DNA of 64,000 bases from Hyphomicrobiales bacterium (GTDB lineage: Bacteria; Pseudomonadota; Alphaproteobacteria; Rhizobiales; Beijerinckiaceae), in assembly GCA_026400555.1 (NCBI GenBank), contig JAPLOW010000170.1:1-64000 (forward strand), read 5' to 3'. The number at the start of each line of letters is the position of its first letter. Positions within the stretch are counted from its first letter, which is position 1. A model generated the notes under the pieces. The model had not been told where the DNA came from. It saw only the letters and a list, made by a program, of their open reading frames with translations, and did no database searches. Positions 45,453 to 54,650 of this stretch are shown here, one piece after another. The translations under genes were made by a program, and so were the position numbers.

Positions 45453-46427
45453 ATGAAACACATCATCATCGGCGGCGATGGCTTTGTGGGACAACGGCTC
45501 GCAGGAGACCTCACCGCACTCGGCGAAGCGGTCATTGTCGCAGACATCCACAACAGCGCCCATGCGGTCTACCAGAACGCGCGCTTCATCCGGATTGACG
45601 TGACCGCGCCGGAGACCTTGCGCGCCATCCCTCTCGACGCCGACGACGTCGTCTACAACCTGTCAGCCAAGATGCTGTCCCCGATCATGCCACGCGCCAA
45701 GCGGCATGAATTCTTCTGGCCCGTGAACTTCGACGGCACCCGCAACATCCTCGAATGGATGGAGGAGGTGGGCGCGCGAAAGCTGGTGCACTTCACCACC
45801 GACATGATCTACGGCCATTCCGTCACCGTGCCGCAGACCGAGGACCATCCCGCCAATCCGCTCGGCGAGTACGGCATGAGCAAGCTGGCGACCGAGACCC
45901 TGTGCGACGCCTACCGCGCCCGCGGCTTCAGCATTTCGATCTTCCGTCCACGGCTGATCATCGGTCCGGGCCGCCTCGGCATCCTGTCAAAGCTGTTCAA
46001 GCTCATCGACCTGAACCTGCCCGTCCCGATGATCGGGGCCGGGACCAACCCCTACCAGTTCATCTCGGTGTTCGACTGCGCCTCGGCCTGCCAGGCCGCC
46101 TGGCGCGCCGGCATCCCGAACAGCGCCTACAATCTCGGCTCGGACAACCCGCCGCCCGTTCGCCAGTTGCTGGGAGACCTCATCCGCCACGCCGGCTCGA
46201 GGTCGATCCTGCTCCCGACGCCGGGCTGGGCCGTCAAGCGCACGCTTGACATGCTCGATTTCATCAACCTGCCGCTGATGGATCCCGAGCAGTACCTGAT
46301 CGCTGACGAGGTCTGCATCCTCGACACCTCGAAGGCGACCCGCGAACTTGGCTGGACCGCCCGCTACAACGACAGCGACATGCTGATCTCGGCCTATTCC
46401 GAGTATCGCAAGACGCTGAACACCTGA
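45453..46427 (+). CDS. NAD-dependent epimerase/dehydratase (extended SDR)
   Basis: A 324-residue extended SDR. The cofactor loop is HIIIGGDGFVGQRLAGDL, and the catalytic Tyr-Lys pair is in PLGEYGMSKLATETLCDAYR, preceded by FTTDMIYGHS. This class changes nucleotide-activated sugars, for example by epimerisation or dehydration; the substrate is unknown. It is not of the classical short SDR type expected of DprE2. It follows the SMR-like gene by 39 bases and is separated from the aminotransferase by a repeat element. Confidence 0.88.
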   Translation: MKHIIIGGDGFVGQRLAGDLTALGEAVIVADIHNSAHAVYQNARFIRIDVTAPETLRAIPLDADDVVYNLSAKMLSPIMPRAKRHEFFWPVNFDGTRNILEWMEEVGARKLVHFTTDMIYGHSVTVPQTEDHPANPLGEYGMSKLATETLCDAYRARGFSISIFRPRLIIGPGRLGILSKLFKLIDLNLPVPMIGAGTNPYQFISVFDCASACQAAWRAGIPNSAYNLGSDNPPPVRQLLGDLIRHAGSRSILLPTPGWAVKRTLDMLDFINLPLMDPEQYLIADEVCILDTSKATRELGWTARYNDSDMLISAYSEYRKTLNT

Positions 46428-46445
46428 CGCAGACCTTAAAAGCGT

Positions 46446-46537
46446 CCTCATCCCGAGCTTGTCGACGGATAAGGACGACGCACCGGACACGCCGCGGCAC
46501 TCGCTGAAGCTCCTCCTTCGACGGGCTCAGGATGAGG
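46446..46537. repeat. Intergenic palindromic repeat (CTTCGAC-GGCTCAGGATGAGG type)
   Basis: Two 23-base arms, 46446-46468 and 46515-46537, are imperfect inverted copies of each other. The right arm contains TTCGACGGGCTCAGGATGAG, a sequence I know as a common dispersed intergenic element of alphaproteobacteria. The pair can fold into a long hairpin. It lies between the SDR and aminotransferase genes. Confidence 0.7.
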
Positions 46538-46576
46538 AGCGTGGAATTGAACCAAGCATTTCAAGTGGAGACCACC

Positions 46577-48013
46577 ATGAGCATGGCCGCCTACGACCTG
46601 ACCGAAACCATCCCTGCCCGCCCGAAGCTGCTCAGCGTCGAGGATGCCAAGGCGCTCGATGTCAGGCGGATGAAGGAGCTGTTCAGCGCCCACCTGAACC
46701 CCGGCCAGGTGCATTTCCTCAAGCTGCTCGGCTTCGACAAGATCAAGGTCGAAAGCGCGAGGGGCATGCACTACATCACCGATGACGGTCGCAGGATTCT
46801 CGACTTCTTCGGCGGCTTCGGCTCGGTCGCCTTCGGACACAACCATCCGCGCATCCTCGCCGCGCGCAAGCGCTTCGCCGACGAGAACCGCCACGAGATC
46901 TGCATGGCCTTCATGTCGCAGTATGCGGCGGCGCTGGCCCACAACCTTGCCCAGATCGCGCCCGGCGATCTGGACATGGTGTTCCTGGGCTCGTCCGGCT
47001 CTGAAGCCATGGAAGCCGCCATCAAGGTCGCGGAACAGGCGCAGGGGCCTACCAGGTCCAAGGTGATCTACGCGGCGAACGCCTTCCACGGCAAGACCAA
47101 GGGTACGCTCTCCATAACCGACTCGGTACTCTACCAGCAGCAGTTCGCGCTGGTCGACAACCGCGTGAAGGTGCCGTTCGGCGATCTGAACGCCATCCGC
47201 AGCGCCATCGAAAGCGATCCGTCGATCGGCATCGTGGTGCTCGAAACCATCCAGGGCGGTGGCGGCATCATCGAAGCGCCCGCCAGCTTCTGGCAGGGTC
47301 TGCGCGCCCTCTGCGACAAGCACGGGGTGCTGTGGGTCGCAGACGAGGTCCAGTGCGGCCTTGGACGCACCGGCCGCTTCTTCGCCTTTGAAGAATTCGG
47401 CGTCATCCCGGACGTGACTGCACTGGCAAAATCACTTGGCGGCTCGAAGTCAGCCATGGCAGCGATGATCGCCCGGCGCGAGGTCTACATGAAGGCCTAT
47501 GGCAAGCCGAAGACCGCGCTGATCCATGGCCCGGCCACCTTCGGGGGCATCGGCGAGGCCTGCATCTCGGCTATCGAAGGCCTCAACATCCTGTATGAGG
47601 AAGACCTCATCGGCAATGCCGAGCGTGAAGGCGCGCACCTGATCAAGCGGCTGAAGGACATCAAGGCCAGGCACCCGACGCTCATCAAGGACGTACGCGG
47701 CAAGGGCTTCATGGTCGGCGTCGAGTTCAACGACTTTTCCGAGACGCTGCCCTTCGGCCTGAAGCACATGGTTGCGCTGCTCGACGACAAGCTCAAGGGC
47801 TCGCTCTGCGGTTTTGTGGGTGCGCTGCTGCTGAAGGACTACGACACGCTGGTCGCCTTCACCGAGTACAACCGCAATGTCATCCGGCTTGAACCGCCAC
47901 TGGTCGCAACCCGCGCCGATGTCGACCGGTTCTGCGACGCCTTCGACGACCTGCTCTCGCGCGGCGTTGCGCGGATCGTCACCGACTACCTGCGCAAGGT
48001 CGCGGTGAAGTAA
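46577..48013 (+). CDS. Class-III PLP-dependent aminotransferase
   Basis: A 478-residue fold-type I enzyme. It shows MVFLGSSGSEAMEAAIKVAE (phosphate-binding Gly-Ser region), VLWVADEVQCGLGRTGRFFA with the cofactor Asp, and LAKSLGGSKSAMAAM with the likely Schiff-base lysine. The family covers ornithine, omega-amino acid and sugar-lactone related aminotransferases, and the substrate is not clear. The ATG at 46577 follows a repeat element; an ATG at 46532 lies partly in that repeat. The stop is followed by a palindrome that separates it from the convergent DprE1-like gene. Confidence 0.88.
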   Translation: MSMAAYDLTETIPARPKLLSVEDAKALDVRRMKELFSAHLNPGQVHFLKLLGFDKIKVESARGMHYITDDGRRILDFFGGFGSVAFGHNHPRILAARKRFADENRHEICMAFMSQYAAALAHNLAQIAPGDLDMVFLGSSGSEAMEAAIKVAEQAQGPTRSKVIYAANAFHGKTKGTLSITDSVLYQQQFALVDNRVKVPFGDLNAIRSAIESDPSIGIVVLETIQGGGGIIEAPASFWQGLRALCDKHGVLWVADEVQCGLGRTGRFFAFEEFGVIPDVTALAKSLGGSKSAMAAMIARREVYMKAYGKPKTALIHGPATFGGIGEACISAIEGLNILYEEDLIGNAEREGAHLIKRLKDIKARHPTLIKDVRGKGFMVGVEFNDFSETLPFGLKHMVALLDDKLKGSLCGFVGALLLKDYDTLVAFTEYNRNVIRLEPPLVATRADVDRFCDAFDDLLSRGVARIVTDYLRKVAVK

Positions 48014-48030
48014 GGCACCCCGGCTTTGCC

Positions 48031-48057
48031 GTCATCCCGGACCAGGTCCGGGGTGAC
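48031..48057. repeat. Intergenic palindrome, GTCATCCCGG type
   Basis: Arms GTCATCCCGGACC and GGTCCGGGGTGAC pair with one mismatch around a single base. It lies between two convergent genes and may act as a bidirectional transcript-end hairpin, although no T run is present. Such elements are common between alphaproteobacterial genes. Confidence 0.65.
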
Positions 48058-48064
48058 GCGGGCT

Positions 48065-49372
48065 TCAGCAGCCCGTCACGCGCCGCCAGAAGTTCGAACT
48101 GAAAGCCGGGTCCGTGTGCGAGGCGAAGTCTCGCCAGCGCGGAAACGACACCTCGAACACCGAAGGCGACATCCGCGCGTCCTTGTAGGGATTGACTCGC
48201 CCCCCAGCAGCAACCGTGATCCGGTCAAGCTCGTCGAGAAGCGCGTCGGTGCGTGCGCCGTGGTAGGGAAGGTCGAGGGTCAGCGTTGCCCCTGCCATGG
48301 GGAATGACATCATTCCCGGCGACGGCCTGTCACCGAACAGCTTCAGTACGGTCAGGAACGAGGCCTCCCCCGCGCCGTGCGTGGCCTTGAGCAGATCCGT
48401 CACGGCCTCGCGCGCCGCCGCCATCGGCACCACCGACTGGTGCTGGCGCAGGCCCTTCGGGCCATAGGCCTGGTTCCAGCCGCTGACGCGGTCGAGCGGA
48501 TAGAAGAAGGGCTGGAACGGGACGGTCGCACCTTCGGTGCGCCGCCTGTGGGCAAAGCGATAGGCCGCATTGAAACCTGTCAGCGTCAGCCGGTTGATCA
48601 GCGCAAATGGCGGCGTGAACGGCAGGAAGGGCAGCGGCCGGTCTGGCGTCATCTCGCCGGCAGCGGCGCAGTGGTTGGCCCTGAAGAAGACGCCCCGTCC
48701 CAGCCTGGCGCCGCGCGCAAGGCTGTCGATCCATGCCACCGTGTAGGCGTGGCTCGCATCCGACCCGCCGGCCAGGTCAAAGAACGCATCCAGCCCCGAA
48801 AACGGGATGACGTCCTGCGCCATGAACGGCCCCCTGACCGCGATCATCCTGAGCGCGATGCGCCGGATCAGCCCGGTCAGGCCCATGCCGCCAATGGTGG
48901 CGGCGAATAAGGCCGGGTTCTCGTCCGCCGAACAGCGCAAGATCGAACCGTCCGAGCGCTGCAGGTCGAGCCAGGCCACATGGCTGCCGAAGGTTCCCAG
49001 CGCATGGTGGTTCTTGCCGTGCACGTCGTTGGCGACCGCGCCGCCCAGCGTGACGAAGCGCGTGCCGGGCGTCACCGGCAAGAACCAGCCCTGTGGCAGG
49101 GCGTGCGCAGTCACGGCGCCGAGCAGGACGCCCGCCTCGGCGACGATCACCCCATTGTCCGGATCGAAGCTGACGATCCGGTCAAGATCGGCCGTGTCGA
49201 GGACGGTGCCGCCGTCGACAAGGCAACTGTCGCCGTAGCTGCGGCCATTGCCATAGGCCAGCACCGGGCCGGACACGTCGCCATCGGGCCAGCCGCCGGC
49301 CTTTACGGGCCTGCTGCCCCTGGCGCCAAGTCCACCCCACGACGTGTAGGGTCTCGGCTGCGGCGGGCTCAC
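48065..49372 (-). CDS. FAD-linked oxidase, DprE1-like
   Basis: A 435-residue flavoprotein of the VAO/PCMH family. The N-terminal FAD domain has VLAYGNGRSYGDSCLVDGGT and VTPGTRFVTLGGAVANDVHG with KNHHALGTFG, as in decaprenylphosphoryl-ribose 2'-oxidase DprE1, and the C-terminal ALO-like domain follows (PFFYPLDRVSGWNQAYGPKG). DprE1 oxidises polyprenyl-phospho-ribose toward arabinose. Its start overlaps the end of the upstream UbiA-type gene by four bases (ATGA), as would suit two enzymes acting in sequence. A sugar-alcohol or lactone oxidase is a weaker alternative. Confidence 0.84.
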   Translation of the reverse strand: MSPPQPRPYTSWGGLGARGSRPVKAGGWPDGDVSGPVLAYGNGRSYGDSCLVDGGTVLDTADLDRIVSFDPDNGVIVAEAGVLLGAVTAHALPQGWFLPVTPGTRFVTLGGAVANDVHGKNHHALGTFGSHVAWLDLQRSDGSILRCSADENPALFAATIGGMGLTGLIRRIALRMIAVRGPFMAQDVIPFSGLDAFFDLAGGSDASHAYTVAWIDSLARGARLGRGVFFRANHCAAAGEMTPDRPLPFLPFTPPFALINRLTLTGFNAAYRFAHRRRTEGATVPFQPFFYPLDRVSGWNQAYGPKGLRQHQSVVPMAAAREAVTDLLKATHGAGEASFLTVLKLFGDRPSPGMMSFPMAGATLTLDLPYHGARTDALLDELDRITVAAGGRVNPYKDARMSPSVFEVSFPRWRDFASHTDPAFSSNFWRRVTGC

Positions 49373-50319
49373 AGGTAGGTGGCGGCGATCAGCACGGCGC
49401 CGGCTGCGACGCCCATGAGCTGGCTGCGCCAGTCGGTGATCATGAACATCAGCGGATCATCGGGCAGCTGCCCGCGCCGCGCCAGCACCCAGACCCGTGC
49501 CATCACATACAGCACGATCGGGCACAGCAACCAGATCAGCTGCGGATAGGTGTAAAGGCCTGAGACGGCCTTGGAGTCGACGTAAAGCGCGAGGATCAGC
49601 GCCGACACCACCGCGCTGGAAATGCCCATCTGCGACAGCGTTTCGAGATCACCCGCCTGATAGCCGCGCCCGACGCCGCGCAGGCCGACATCGTCGCCGG
49701 TGTCGCGCAGCTCGGCATAGCGTTTCAGCAAAGCCAGGCTGAAGAACAGGAACATGGCGAACGCCAGAAGCCAGGACGACAGCGCGATCCCCGTCGCGGC
49801 ATTGCCGGCCAGAATCCGCAGCATGTGCAGCGCCGCAAGCGCCAGCACATCGACCAGCAGCTTGCGCTTCAAATAGAACACGTAGATCTGCCCGAGCACC
49901 AGATAGGTCGCCAGCGCCGCCAGGAACCATTTCGGCTCCGGCATCATAAGCGACAACCCGATCGAACCGGCGAACAGCGCCGGAACCATGGCCATCGCGT
50001 GGGCCGGCTTCATCGCACCCGATGCGAGCGGACGGAAGCGCTTCACCGGATGCTTGCGGTCCGACTCGATGTCGACCAGATCATTGATCAGGTAGGTTGC
50101 CGACGCCGCCATGCAGAACGAACCGAAGGCGAGCAGCGACCACCACACCAGATAAGGGTTCAGCAACTGGTGGGCGAGCAGCAACGGCAGGAAGATCAGC
50201 GCATTCTTGGCCCAGTGATGCGGCCTCAGGGCCCTCACATAGGCCAGCAGATCCTGCGGCTGTCCCGCAACGCGCGACCGCTCAAGATGCCGTGTCGAAT
50301 GGTCCTGAATATCTGCCAC
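49369..50319 (-). CDS. UbiA-family prenyltransferase, polyprenyl-phosphate phosphoribosyltransferase-like
   Basis: A 316-residue membrane protein with about nine helices. The two Asp-rich motifs of the family are NDLVDIESDRKHPVKRFRPL and YVFYLKRKLLVDVLALAALH. The N-terminal YVRALRPHHWAKNALIFLPL is typical of the branch that contains Rv3806c, which adds phosphoribose to a polyprenyl phosphate. GTG at 50319 is chosen because GAGG lies five bases upstream; an ORF to 50454 is not protein-like. It overlaps the DprE1-like gene by four bases and is divergent from the GT-C-like gene. Confidence 0.85.
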   Translation of the reverse strand: MADIQDHSTRHLERSRVAGQPQDLLAYVRALRPHHWAKNALIFLPLLLAHQLLNPYLVWWSLLAFGSFCMAASATYLINDLVDIESDRKHPVKRFRPLASGAMKPAHAMAMVPALFAGSIGLSLMMPEPKWFLAALATYLVLGQIYVFYLKRKLLVDVLALAALHMLRILAGNAATGIALSSWLLAFAMFLFFSLALLKRYAELRDTGDDVGLRGVGRGYQAGDLETLSQMGISSAVVSALILALYVDSKAVSGLYTYPQLIWLLCPIVLYVMARVWVLARRGQLPDDPLMFMITDWRSQLMGVAAGAVLIAATYL

Positions 50320-50527
50320 GATCACCTCGTTTCGAGGGTCGCATAGTGCGGCATGGCAGGACATCGGCCAAGGATTTTGCCATGTCATGGCTAACGCGGG
50401 CGTTAACTGCGGCATCCGGCCGAGCACTCTGCATCTGGCACGAACCATGCTCAAAACGAGGCGGACGCGCCCGGAAACCGCGGGGCGGCACCATGATTGT
50501 GCGCGGATGAAACAGGAGAGGTTCAGG

Positions 50528-52222
50528 GTGAAACGACCGGCGCTCTATCCGATGCTCGTGCTGGCCCTGATGACCGCCGCAGCGGCGGGCCTGCTCGCTC
50601 TCCCGCTGAAACTGCCGCTCGGCGCGCTGTATTGGGACCTGTACTTCGCCATGGACGGCGCCTACCGGGTCAGCCTCGGGCAGATTCCGCACGTGGACTT
50701 CTTCGTACCTTCCGGCGCGCTGCCCTACTACCTTCTGGCGATCGCGCAGCATCTGTTCCCCGGGGCACAGCCGCTGCTGGCGGCGCAGTATGCCACCGTG
50801 CTGATCACGCTGCCTCTGATGGTGCTGGTTGTGCTCGACGCCGCCAGGCGCTCCCAGACCCTTGCCTTGTGGCTCGCCATTCCGTTCGCGCTGCTCACGC
50901 TGCTGCCCTTCAACGCGATCAGCTTCTATCCTGCTCCGGGCGTCGATGGCGTCGGACTCTACAACCGGCAAAGCGGTCTTGTGCTCTACCTGCTGGTGGC
51001 CGCCATGTTTGCAATGTCCGATGGCTACCGGCGCACCATCGTCGTGGCCATCACATTGGCGGCGCTGTTCTTTCTCAAGACCAACGCCTTCGCCCCGGCC
51101 GTGGTGCTCGTCGCTTATGGCATGGTGGCTGGGCTCGTCGGCATGAGGTCGGGCCTCGCGGCGCTGGTCAGCGCAGCCCTTCTGGCGGTCCTCATCGGCC
51201 TGCCCACCGGCATGCTGGGCCCTTACCTGTCCGACATCGCGGCAATGGCATCCCATAATGCAGGCCAGCTCGGTGGCCGCCTGTTCACGCTGCTGTCGGT
51301 CAAGTTCGACGTGATCCTGCCAGTGGCGCTGTTCGTGCTGGCGCTGCTCGCAATGGATTGGCGGGCCTGTCTCCCCTATCTGCGCCTGCTGTTCGTCGGC
51401 TCGTTGCCGGAGCGCACCCACGCGCTCAGGCAACTGCTGACGCGCGATGGGGCCATGCTCGGCGTGGCGCTGACCATGGCCATCGTGATCGAGAACCAGA
51501 ACACCGGCAGCCAGGAGTTCGCCTTCCTCTGGCCCCTGTTGCTGGTCATCCTCCTCAGATTGCCGGAACGCCTGCCCCCCGGCGCTTGGGGCAGGAACGT
51601 GGTGATGATCCTCTTCGCGGCAGCGACATTGCCGACCGCCATCAACATCCTGCACATGGCCGCGCGGACCGCCGCCGTCGCGCCGGGCTTTGTCGGGCTC
51701 GACAGGCCCGAACTGAAGGGGCTCAACCAGGTGATCATGCGCGGCCAGTACCGCAACCATGCGCTCGCCGCCCAGAAGCATTATCCGCGCACCAGGGCGA
51801 CCTACGAGGAGTTCGCCCGCGCCGGGCAGATGCCCTCGACCATCCTCTATTCCGAGATCGAGTATCAGACTTTCTATCTGCTTGATCAGGCCGATGCGAT
51901 GGCCGCCATCCGGCAGCGCGAACAGGCGCGCGGCCGCGCCTTCGAGTCGGTCTACACGCTCGGCATTCTGGACCCGATGCCCTATCTGCTCGGCAAGACG
52001 CCTATCCGGGGTGTGACCATCTCGCTCGACATCGGTCGCGGCTTTCCGGCCGCCCGCCGGGATCGGCTTGTGTCGGCGGCAAGGACCGCGGAGGTTCTGT
52101 TGCTGCCGCGTTGCCCCATCACGCCCTACATTCTCGACGTCGAGGTGATCTTCGCGCCCGTGCTGGCGGAACGCTACCGCGAGCCGCTCAATGACTGCTG
52201 GGACATCGCGCTGAAGCCCTGA
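50528..52222 (+). CDS. Multi-pass membrane protein, GT-C-like glycosyltransferase (tentative)
   Basis: A 564-residue protein with about eleven hydrophobic helices, then a roughly 150-residue soluble C-terminal region. The first extracytoplasmic loop reads WDLYFAMDGAYRVSLGQIPH and DFFVPSGALPYYLLAI. This resembles the acidic-loop and PSG/HGP pattern of GT39/GT83-type enzymes that use polyprenyl-phosphate sugars as donors. GTG at 50528 follows GGAGAGG; an ATG at 50507 is possible. It is divergent from the UbiA/DprE1-like pair, which could make its donor. I do not recognise the exact family, and no acceptor can be named. Confidence 0.6.
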   Translation: MKRPALYPMLVLALMTAAAAGLLALPLKLPLGALYWDLYFAMDGAYRVSLGQIPHVDFFVPSGALPYYLLAIAQHLFPGAQPLLAAQYATVLITLPLMVLVVLDAARRSQTLALWLAIPFALLTLLPFNAISFYPAPGVDGVGLYNRQSGLVLYLLVAAMFAMSDGYRRTIVVAITLAALFFLKTNAFAPAVVLVAYGMVAGLVGMRSGLAALVSAALLAVLIGLPTGMLGPYLSDIAAMASHNAGQLGGRLFTLLSVKFDVILPVALFVLALLAMDWRACLPYLRLLFVGSLPERTHALRQLLTRDGAMLGVALTMAIVIENQNTGSQEFAFLWPLLLVILLRLPERLPPGAWGRNVVMILFAAATLPTAINILHMAARTAAVAPGFVGLDRPELKGLNQVIMRGQYRNHALAAQKHYPRTRATYEEFARAGQMPSTILYSEIEYQTFYLLDQADAMAAIRQREQARGRAFESVYTLGILDPMPYLLGKTPIRGVTISLDIGRGFPAARRDRLVSAARTAEVLLLPRCPITPYILDVEVIFAPVLAERYREPLNDCWDIALKP

Positions 52223-52287
52223 GCCCGACCTGTCCGATTGGGGCTTCTTGAACGCTGCAAAGCGGGATATAGCTCAGCCATGTTCAG

Positions 52288-52317
52288 CCCCGCGACCACA
52301 GCGTGCGGGGCCTTTTC
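52288..52317 (+). terminator. Rho-independent terminator after the GT-C-like gene
   Basis: A perfect 7-base stem (GCCCCGC and GCGGGGC) with an 11-base loop is followed by CTTTT. It lies 65 bases after the stop of the membrane protein gene and 34 bases before guaC. Confidence 0.75.
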
Positions 52318-52350
52318 ATGACCGGATGATCCAGCCCGCGAGCCTGACCG

Positions 52351-53397
52351 ATGCGCATCGAGAACGATCCGAAACTCGACTTCAAGGACGTGTTGATCCG
52401 TCCCAAGCGTTCGACGCTAGGTAGCCGCAGCGACGTCGACGTCAACCGAACCTTCCGCTTTCTCCACACCGGAACGGACTGGACCGGCTTTCCCCTGATT
52501 GCCGCCAACATGGATGTCACCGGCACGATCCCGATGGCCCGCGCGCTCAAGCGCTTCGGTGCCATGGTGGCGCTGCACAAGCACTATCCGGTGGAGACAC
52601 TGGCGGCCTTCTTCGCCACCGAGGATGCGTCAAACAGCTTCTATACGCTGGGCATCGCCGAGGCTGACCACGACAAGTTCAAGGCGGTGAAGGCGAAAGT
52701 GCCGCTCACGAAGATCTGCATCGACGTGGCCAATGGCTACACCGAGGCCTTTCTCAAGACCATCCATCGCACCCGGCATGAAAACCCCGAGGCGGTGATC
52801 ATGGCCGGTAATGTCGTCACCGGCGACATGACCGAGGCCCTGCTGCTGGCCGGCGCCGACATCGTCAAGGTCGGCATCGGCCCGGGCTCGGTCTGCACCA
52901 CCCGCAAGATGACAGGCGTTGGCTACCCCCAGCTCTCCGCCATCATCGAGTGCTCCGACGCCGCACATGGCCTCAAGGGGCAGGTCTGCGGCGATGGCGG
53001 CCTGACGGTTCCCGGCGATGTTGCGAAGGCCTATGGCGGCGGCGCCGATTTCGTCATGATGGGCGGTATGCTCTCCGGCCATGACGAATGCGAGGGCGAG
53101 ATCATCTACGACGAGAAAAACGGCAAGAAGGTCCCCGTCCGCATGCAGTTCTATGGCATGTCCTCGGACACGGCGATGAAGAAATATGCCGGAGGCGTCG
53201 CCAAGTACCGCGCTTCGGAAGGCAAGACGGTCGAGGTGCCCTATCGCGGCACGGTCGACGGCACGATGCAGGAGATCATGGGCGGCGTGCGCTCCATGAT
53301 GACCTATATCGGCGCGGTCAAGCTCAAGGAGGTGCCCAAGCGCACCACCTTCATCATGGTCGGCAGCCAGCTCAACACCGTCTTCGGGAACAGCTAG
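52351..53397 (+). CDS. guaC: GMP reductase
   Basis: A 348-residue TIM-barrel enzyme that reductively deaminates GMP to IMP with NADPH. The N-terminal [20 protein letters not shown], the catalytic cysteine loop [20 protein letters not shown] near residue 186, and the phosphate loop [20 protein letters not shown] are all as in bacterial GuaC. There is no CBS domain, which separates it from IMP dehydrogenase. The ferredoxin reductase gene starts three bases after its stop. Confidence 0.96.
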   Translation: MRIENDPKLDFKDVLIRPKRSTLGSRSDVDVNRTFRFLHTGTDWTGFPLIAANMDVTGTIPMARALKRFGAMVALHKHYPVETLAAFFATEDASNSFYTLGIAEADHDKFKAVKAKVPLTKICIDVANGYTEAFLKTIHRTRHENPEAVIMAGNVVTGDMTEALLLAGADIVKVGIGPGSVCTTRKMTGVGYPQLSAIIECSDAAHGLKGQVCGDGGLTVPGDVAKAYGGGADFVMMGGMLSGHDECEGEIIYDEKNGKKVPVRMQFYGMSSDTAMKKYAGGVAKYRASEGKTVEVPYRGTVDGTMQEIMGGVRSMMTYIGAVKLKEVPKRTTFIMVGSQLNTVFGNS

Positions 53398-53399
53398 GC

Positions 53400-54560
53400 G
53401 TGAGCGGAGCGGTCATCATCGGAGCCGGTCAGGCCGGCGTGCAGACAGCCGTGGAGCTGCGTGCGGCCGGATACGGCGGACCAGTGATGCTGCTTGGGGC
53501 GGAGCTGGCGCTCGACGCGCTCCTGATGCGCGGGCCGCACTTCTACAGCGAGCAGGCCATTGCGCTGCATCAGGGGGCCGACGTCACCGCGATCGACCGC
53601 GCCGCAAAGTCGGTCAAGACCGCCGACGGCCAGTGCTTCGCCTATGACCATCTCGTCCTCGCCACCGGCGCCTCTGCGCGCCCGCTTGGCTGCCCGGGCG
53701 CGGATCTGGATGGCGTCATGGTGCTGCGCAGCCGCGCCGACACCGAGGCGCTGAAGCTGCGGCTCGAAGCCGCCGCGCGGCTCGTGGTGGTGGGCGGTGG
53801 CTTTATCGGCCTTGAGGTCGCCGCAAGTGCCCGCAAGCTCGGCAAGCAGGTTACGGTGATCGAGATGCAGGACCGCCTGATGGCGCGCGCCGTCGGCCCG
53901 GACGTCTCGGCCTTCTTCGCTGAAGTGCACCGGCAGAACGGTGTCGATCTGCGCCTCGGCGATGGCATCGCGGCCATTGCCGGGCGGAATGGCGCGGTCA
54001 GTGGCGTTCGAACCTCAAGCGGGGTAGACCTTGACTGCGATATCGTCTTGGCCGGAATCGGTGTCAGCCCACGCACGCAACTGGCCGAAGCAGCCGGCCT
54101 CGGCATCGCCAATGGCATCGTTGTCGATTCCACTCAACGCACCTCCGACCCGCAGGTCTTCGCCCTGGGCGACTGCGCATCATTCCCCAATCCGCATGGC
54201 GACGGCATGATCCGGCTGGAATCGGTCCAGAACGCGGTGGATCAGGCCAAGATCGTCGCCGCCGGCATCATGGGGCACGAAGCGCGCTATCAGGCCGTGC
54301 CCTGGTTCTGGTCCGATCAATACGATCTCAAGCTCCAGATGGTCGGCCTCTCACAAGGCCATGATCATGTCGAGGAGCGTGGCAACCGCGCCGATCGCCG
54401 GTTCTCGGTGTTTTACTTCAAGGCGGGCCGCCTGATCGCAATCGACAGCATCAACCGCCCGGCCGATCACATGCGCGGACGCAGGCTGCTCGCCGCAGGC
54501 GCCGCCCCGATCACACCCGACGAGATCGACACCCATTTCGCGGCCCGAAGGGACACCTGA
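53400..54560 (+). CDS. Ferredoxin-NAD(P)+ reductase-like flavoprotein with apparent internal deletion
   Basis: A 386-residue two-dinucleotide-fold flavoprotein. The FAD loop is VIIGAGQAGVQTAVELRAAG, the NAD loop LVVVGGGFIGLEVAASARKL, and the later FAD motif TSDPQVFALGDCASFPNPHG. It belongs to the ferredoxin/rubredoxin reductase group used with P450s and dioxygenases. Near residue 37 the sequence reads MLLGAELALDALLMRG; family members have about 18-20 more residues here, including the PPYxRPPLSK motif that contacts FAD. The frame is kept. GTG at 53400 is the start. The product may be weakly active or inactive if this is not an assembly error. Confidence 0.82.
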   Translation: MSGAVIIGAGQAGVQTAVELRAAGYGGPVMLLGAELALDALLMRGPHFYSEQAIALHQGADVTAIDRAAKSVKTADGQCFAYDHLVLATGASARPLGCPGADLDGVMVLRSRADTEALKLRLEAAARLVVVGGGFIGLEVAASARKLGKQVTVIEMQDRLMARAVGPDVSAFFAEVHRQNGVDLRLGDGIAAIAGRNGAVSGVRTSSGVDLDCDIVLAGIGVSPRTQLAEAAGLGIANGIVVDSTQRTSDPQVFALGDCASFPNPHGDGMIRLESVQNAVDQAKIVAAGIMGHEARYQAVPWFWSDQYDLKLQMVGLSQGHDHVEERGNRADRRFSVFYFKAGRLIAIDSINRPADHMRGRRLLAAGAAPITPDEIDTHFAARRDT

Positions 54561-54650
54561 CGGCGTCGCCGGGCACCGCTCCGGATTCAGGCTTCGCCGC
54601 GCGACATCGCTGCCCTTGGAAGCGTGGCCTATCTCCGCTAGACAGATCTC

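Noticed and set aside
53088-53399. Extension of the ferredoxin reductase frame upstream of 53400
   Set aside because: This part is the out-of-frame reading of guaC and is rich in Arg, Gly and His. The natural start is the GTG at 53400.
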